In this document: piece by piece, positions 12,681 through 15,969 of the stretch
Layout: each line of letters begins with the position of its first letter
Numbering within the stretch: the first letter of the stretch is position 1
NCBI GenBank assembly: GCA_030673005.1
Contig: DAOVFI010000019.1
Coordinates: forward strand, 1-15,969
DNA length: 15,969 bases
Direction: 5' to 3'
DNA from: Planctomycetales bacterium
Lineage (GTDB): Bacteria > Planctomycetota > Phycisphaerae > SM23-33
Notes under the pieces: generated by a model
What the model was told of the DNA's origin: nothing
Seen by the model: the letters and a program-made list of their open reading frames with translations, nothing else
The model's database searches: none
Made by a program: the position numbers and the translations under genes

Positions 12681-15089
12681 ATGCAGCCTCCAGGAATCTT
12701 CTCGGCCGAAGGTAAAGCATCCCACCAGCAACGCCGCGTACCGGTTACTGACAACGGCCCGCAACTCGCGGGGGGTATCTTCGGTCTGCCTGAGTCTCAC
12801 GGATACACCAAGGCAGCGGTGCACCGGCTCGCGTTCGCAATTATTGGCTTGATCTGCCTGATGCTTGTGTGCGCGCAGGCAAGCCCGGCTTTTGCAGAGG
12901 ACGCCCAGGATACCCGGAAGGTCGTCCGCATCGGCGTTTTGGCAAAGCGGGGCCCCGAAAGGTGCAAGGAAAAGTGGACCCCCACGGCCGAGTATCTCTC
13001 GACAAATCTGCCCGGCTATTCTTTCAAGATTGTCCCGCTTGGCTATGACAAGGTTATCCCGACAGTCAAGCAGCGCGAGGTGGATTTCTTACTGTGCAAT
13101 CCCGCTTTGTACGTGGAGGCAGAAGCCGTTTATGGCGTCAGTCGGCTTGTAACGCTGAATAATATCAGAACAGGCCATCCTTGTACGGTCTATGGCGGAG
13201 TGGTCTTCTGCCGGGCCGGACGAGACGACATCAAGCAACTGTCCGATCTGAAGGGCAAGACCTTCATGGCCGTGGCGGAGAAGTCCTTCGGAGGCTGGTT
13301 GGCGGCCTGGCGGGAACTGAAGGAAAAGGGCATCGACCCGCACGGCGACTTCAAGGAACTGCTCTTCGGCGGGACACACGACGCGGTCGTCTATGCCGTC
13401 AGGGATGGTCGGGTGGACGCCGGAACCGTCCGCACCGAGACGCTGGAGAGGATGGAGATGGATGGAAAGATACATCTCCGTGACTTCCATGTGATACACG
13501 ACCACAATAACTCGAATGAGCACATGCCTTTTCTTCACTCCACGCGCCCATATCCGGAGTGGGCCTTCGCCAAACTCAAACACACCTCGGCGCAACTGGC
13601 CAAGGAGGTGGCCGTCGCCTTGATGAATATGCCGGATAATAGTCCGGTCGCCAAGGCCGCCAGATACTCCGGGTGGAGCGTCCCACTCAACTATCAGTCG
13701 GTGCACGAATGCCTCAAGGAACTCCACGTCGATCCCTACAAGGACTTTGGGAAGGTAACTTTCGGTGACGTTATCAGGAAGTACTGGTATTGGCTGGTCA
13801 TCATTGCCATGGCACTAGCGGCGATGGCGACGGTGACGGCGTTCGCAATGAAACTGAAGAATCGCAGGCTCGGTCAGACACAACTGCAATTACAGAAAGA
13901 GTTGTCCGAGCGTAAGCAGGCGGAGGAGGCATTGGAAAAATCAGAGCTCAGGTTACTCACATTGTATGAGGCGACCGATGACGCTGTAATGCTGCTTGAC
14001 GAAAAGGGCTTATTTTTCGACTGCAACGATGCGACGTTGCGAATTTTTGGCTGCGACAACCGGAAGCAGTTTCTTGCCAAGCACCCGAGCGAATTGTCCC
14101 CGCCGTTCCAGCCCGACGGCGAAGATTCCCGCATCGCCGCCGATGAGAAAATCGCCACAGCAATGACAGAAGGGGTAAATCGTTTTGAGTGGACGCATTG
14201 CCGGACGGACGGCAGCGAGTTTCCGGCAGAGATGATATTGAACCGCATAGAATTCGACAGGAGGGGTGTCCTTCAAGCAATAGTGCGCGACATCACCGAA
14301 CGTAAACGAGTGGAGGAAGAGCGAAGAGAGGCCCTGGTGAAACTGGCTCGCTCGAATGAGGAACTGGAAAGTTTTGCGTACACTGCCTCGCACGACCTGA
14401 AAGCCCCCTTGATTACCATTACGGGGTTTCTGGGAATGCTGACGCGGAACGCGGAAAAGGGCGATGCCGAGCGAATGAAATCGGACATCGATCACATCGA
14501 CCATGCGGCCCGGAAGATGCATCGCTTGCTCGATGATTTGCTGAATCTGTCCCGAATCGGTCGTGTCGGAGACGACTGTAGGGCTATACCTCTGGCGAGG
14601 GTCGCCGGCGAGGCTGTGGAATTGCTCAACGGGGACATAACCGAACGGGGAGTGCACGTCGATATCAACCCAGGCCTCCCTGTTGTTTGGGGTGAACCTA
14701 CCCGGCTGGTTGAGTTGCTGACGAATTTGCTGGGCAACGCGGTCAAGTTTACGGGAGATCAGCCCGAGCCGCGCGTGGAAGTCGGCAGCAGACGCGATGA
14801 GGACGAAACGGTCTGTTACGTGCGGGACAACGGTATGGGTGTTGACGTCCGTCACAAGGACCGAATCTTCGGCCTGTTTAACCAATTGGACCAGGCAAAT
14901 GGTGGAACCGGTATTGGACTGTCCATCGCCAAGCGTATCGTCGAGACGCACGGCGGGCGTATTTGGGTCGAGTCGGAGGGCCTGGGCAAAGGCAGCACCT
15001 TCTGTTTTACGCTGCCGAGAAAAGACAATATTGTCAGTGAGAAGGAGTACGAAAATGGACAGCAAACCTTTGCACGTATTGCTGGTTGA
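12681..15089 (+). CDS. Sensor histidine kinase with PhnD/TtrS-like periplasmic binding domain and PAS domain
   Basis: An inner-membrane sensor of 802 aa. A signal-like helix (about 47-72, RLAFAIIGLICLMLVCAQ, then AFA) leads into a periplasmic domain of the phosphonate-binding PhnD type (about 78-355; IGVLAKRGPERCKEKW, VDFLLCNPALYVEAEA), as in tetrathionate sensor TtrS. A second helix (about 366-390) precedes a coiled linker, a PAS domain (about 425-545), a HisKA domain with His571 (SHDLKAP) and an ATPase domain with Asn686, DNGMG (716-720) and GGTGIGLS (741-748). All kinase boxes are intact. The start is uncertain: ATG 12681 has a weak site and adds 46 odd residues, whereas GTG 12819 gives a textbook signal peptide. 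It overlaps the next regulator gene by 35 bp. The ligand is unknown. Confidence 0.92.
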   Translation: MQPPGIFSAEGKASHQQRRVPVTDNGPQLAGGIFGLPESHGYTKAAVHRLAFAIIGLICLMLVCAQASPAFAEDAQDTRKVVRIGVLAKRGPERCKEKWTPTAEYLSTNLPGYSFKIVPLGYDKVIPTVKQREVDFLLCNPALYVEAEAVYGVSRLVTLNNIRTGHPCTVYGGVVFCRAGRDDIKQLSDLKGKTFMAVAEKSFGGWLAAWRELKEKGIDPHGDFKELLFGGTHDAVVYAVRDGRVDAGTVRTETLERMEMDGKIHLRDFHVIHDHNNSNEHMPFLHSTRPYPEWAFAKLKHTSAQLAKEVAVALMNMPDNSPVAKAARYSGWSVPLNYQSVHECLKELHVDPYKDFGKVTFGDVIRKYWYWLVIIAMALAAMATVTAFAMKLKNRRLGQTQLQLQKELSERKQAEEALEKSELRLLTLYEATDDAVMLLDEKGLFFDCNDATLRIFGCDNRKQFLAKHPSELSPPFQPDGEDSRIAADEKIATAMTEGVNRFEWTHCRTDGSEFPAEMILNRIEFDRRGVLQAIVRDITERKRVEEERREALVKLARSNEELESFAYTASHDLKAPLITITGFLGMLTRNAEKGDAERMKSDIDHIDHAARKMHRLLDDLLNLSRIGRVGDDCRAIPLARVAGEAVELLNGDITERGVHVDINPGLPVVWGEPTRLVELLTNLLGNAVKFTGDQPEPRVEVGSRRDEDETVCYVRDNGMGVDVRHKDRIFGLFNQLDQANGGTGIGLSIAKRIVETHGGRIWVESEGLGKGSTFCFTLPRKDNIVSEKEYENGQQTFARIAG

Positions 15090-15501
15090 GGACAACCCCA
15101 ATCATGCCGAACTGGTGGGATTCGCACTCGATGATCAGCAGGTGGTGAATGCAGTCCACCACGTTTCCGATGGACAGGAGGCGATCGACTACCTGTTTCA
15201 GCGGGGTGACTATGCCGAGCCCGACAAAAGCCCTCGTCCACATTTGATCCTGCTGGACCTGCGGTTGCCGAAGGTGGACGGCATGGAAGTCCTCAAGGAG
15301 ATAAAGACGTCTCATGACCAGGAATTACGACGGATTCCCATTGTTGTCCTTACCTCTTCTGATGCCGAAAAGGACACCGCTGCTGCCTACGATTACCAGG
15401 CAAACAGCTACGTGGTCAAACCTGTGGACTTTGCGAAATTTCAGCGGCTCATATCCGATTTGATCTATTACTGGCTGGTTTGGAATCGCCTGGCGGCGTG
15501 A
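15055..15501 (+). CDS. Single-domain response regulator, Rcp1/CheY-like
   Basis: A 148-aa stand-alone receiver. It has Glu12-Asp13 in the acidic pocket, phospho-acceptor Asp68 (LLDLRLPK), Thr100 and Lys122, so it should be phosphorylatable. There is no output domain, as in the Rcp1 group that partners phytochrome-type kinases with the same HisKA class as the upstream gene. The ATG at 15055 follows AAGGAG by 7 nt and lies inside the 3' end of the kinase gene, so translation is probably coupled and the two are a cognate pair. With no DNA-binding part, it must act by protein contact or phosphotransfer. Confidence 0.92.
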   Translation: MDSKPLHVLLVEDNPNHAELVGFALDDQQVVNAVHHVSDGQEAIDYLFQRGDYAEPDKSPRPHLILLDLRLPKVDGMEVLKEIKTSHDQELRRIPIVVLTSSDAEKDTAAAYDYQANSYVVKPVDFAKFQRLISDLIYYWLVWNRLAA

Positions 15502-15762
15502 CCAGGAACAGAGTCGTTGGTAAAGCTGAGGTGGACGTATGTGCCAGTGGCCACATTCGGAGAATGCAGGGTTGCTGTTGGCCGCTCGAATCTGTTTCGG
15601 ATCGCATTATGACTCATATTGTGGGTAAGTGCTCGCGGTAACCGGCAATGCGGGATCGTTCAAACCCTTTGGCGCTGTTCAAAAAGAACAAAGGGCTCTA
15701 TCTTTTTCTTCTACCTACTGAAATAGGATGCACCCGTCTGCGTCTCCGAACGATGAACGCCC
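15502..15762. other. Non-coding stretch between the response regulator and tRNA-Arg
   Basis: With the tRNA promoter region this makes a 306-bp gap. I find no supported gene. It holds one possible terminator (15665-15711). A minus-strand frame at 15715-15927 is antisense to the tRNA and not a gene. Confidence 0.5.
15665..15711 (+). terminator. Possible rho-independent terminator after the response regulator gene
   Basis: CCCTTT (15665-15670) pairs with AAAGGG (15690-15695), and an inner GTTC/GAAC stem closes an AAAAA loop. A T-rich run (ctctatctttttctt) follows. It lies about 160 nt after the stop, and the 6-nt bulge weakens the stem. Confidence 0.4.
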
Positions 15763-15791
15763 TTGACCGGTGCGGCGATGAGGGATAGAGT
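15763..15791 (+). promoter_or_regulatory. Sigma-70-type promoter of tRNA-Arg
   Basis: TTGACC (15763-15768) and TAGAGT (15786-15791) with a 17-nt spacer predict a start a few nucleotides before the tRNA 5' end at 15808. The surrounding sequence differs from that of the half-tRNA promoter at 9595, so the two tRNA ends have unrelated leaders. Confidence 0.5.
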
Positions 15792-15807
15792 TGGCTGGCA
15801 CGACATT

Positions 15808-15881
15808 ACGCCCGTAGCTCAACCGGATAGAGCAGCGGTCTTCTAAACCGCAGGTTGGAGGTTCGAGTCCTCCCGGGCGTG
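15808..15881 (+). tRNA. tRNA-Arg (anticodon TCT)
   Basis: A 74-nt cloverleaf folds cleanly. The acceptor stem is ACGCCCG with CGGGCGT (seven pairs) and discriminator G. The D arm is GCTC/GAGC, the anticodon stem GCGGT/ACCGC with loop CTTCTAA and anticodon TCT at 15842-15844. The T stem is GGAGG/CCTCC with loop TTCGAGT. CCA is not encoded. It reads AGA codons. It is the intact partner of the half tRNA at 9643-9681. Confidence 0.97.
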
Positions 15882-15904
15882 TTCGCGGCAGGATTGTCAA
15901 GGCG

Positions 15905-15969
15905 ATGATAGAGCGGATCAGCGACATCTCGGTTGATGATTATCTTATCCTGGACGACAAGGTTTTGCT
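15905..15969 (+). CDS. Possible start of a gene, cut by the window end
   Basis: An open frame begins with ATG at 15905 (MIERISDISVDDYLILDDKV) and runs off the end. It starts 24 bp after the tRNA, with AAGG only 2 nt upstream, too close to be a good ribosome-binding site. The residues look protein-like, but there is too little to assign a function. Confidence 0.3.
   Translation, partial: MIERISDISVDDYLILDDKVL

Noticed and set aside
12457..12852. 131-codon plus-strand frame before the kinase gene
   Set aside because: No ribosome-binding site, no recognisable feature, and it overlaps the kinase signal sequence in another frame.
14010..15101. 363-codon minus-strand frame
   Set aside because: Antisense to the kinase domains, which are clearly coding on the plus strand.
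9682..15807. Search for an integrase or recombinase in the tRNA-bounded block
   Set aside because: No frame shows tyrosine or serine recombinase motifs, so the mobile-element reading stays a hypothesis.
15715..15927. A 70-codon minus-strand frame containing GLEPPTCGLEDRCSIRLSYG
   Set aside because: This peptide is the antisense translation of the tRNA-Arg gene and is a well-known annotation artefact.

Overview
The window looks like a chromosomal segment from a GC-rich, Gram-negative-type, peptidoglycan-making bacterium. A Planctomycetota/Phycisphaerae-like origin is my best guess. It rests on the dcw gene mix (mraZ, rsmH, a LysM protein, an ftsL-like gene, ftsI, murE), Ser/Pro/Gln/Gly linker repeats in a membrane protein, and spacers full of palindromes. 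No sequence marker here is decisive for the phylum.

Left part, 1-7131, minus strand: a division and cell-wall (dcw) cluster read from right to left. The order is mraZ, an unnamed 80-aa gene, rsmH, a membrane-anchored double-LysM protein, an ftsL-like gene, ftsI (class B PBP) and murE (meso-DAP type by its DNPR motif). Gene order is conventional except for the 80-aa gene and the LysM gene. Except for the 12-nt gap before rsmH, every spacer between these genes holds a different inverted or palindromic repeat. The most elaborate is a 235-bp multi-arm palindrome at 6404-6638.

Middle, 7132-9643: an AT-rich intergenic region lies upstream of mraZ and of a plus-strand gene for a six-helix membrane protein of unknown function. 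The 3' end of that gene runs into a decayed IS630-type transposase fragment. Next to the fragment is the 5' half of a tRNA-Arg(TCT) gene, cut just after the anticodon loop.

Right part, 9682-15881: a signalling block bounded by the half tRNA (9643-9681) and an intact tRNA-Arg(TCT) (15808-15881). The two share 39 nt with one mismatch. Removing the 6,165 bp between the matching points would rebuild one intact tRNA, so the block looks like an integrated or rearranged segment, although no integrase is visible. On the minus strand it holds a response regulator-GGDEF-HD protein, a PilZ c-di-GMP receptor and a small membrane-anchored protein. Divergently, on the plus strand, are a hybrid sensor (PhnD/TtrS-like periplasmic binding domain, PAS, histidine kinase) and an overlapping CheY/Rcp1-type response regulator. 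The inferred logic is that a periplasmic ligand drives a phosphorelay, which changes c-di-GMP turnover, which is read by PilZ.
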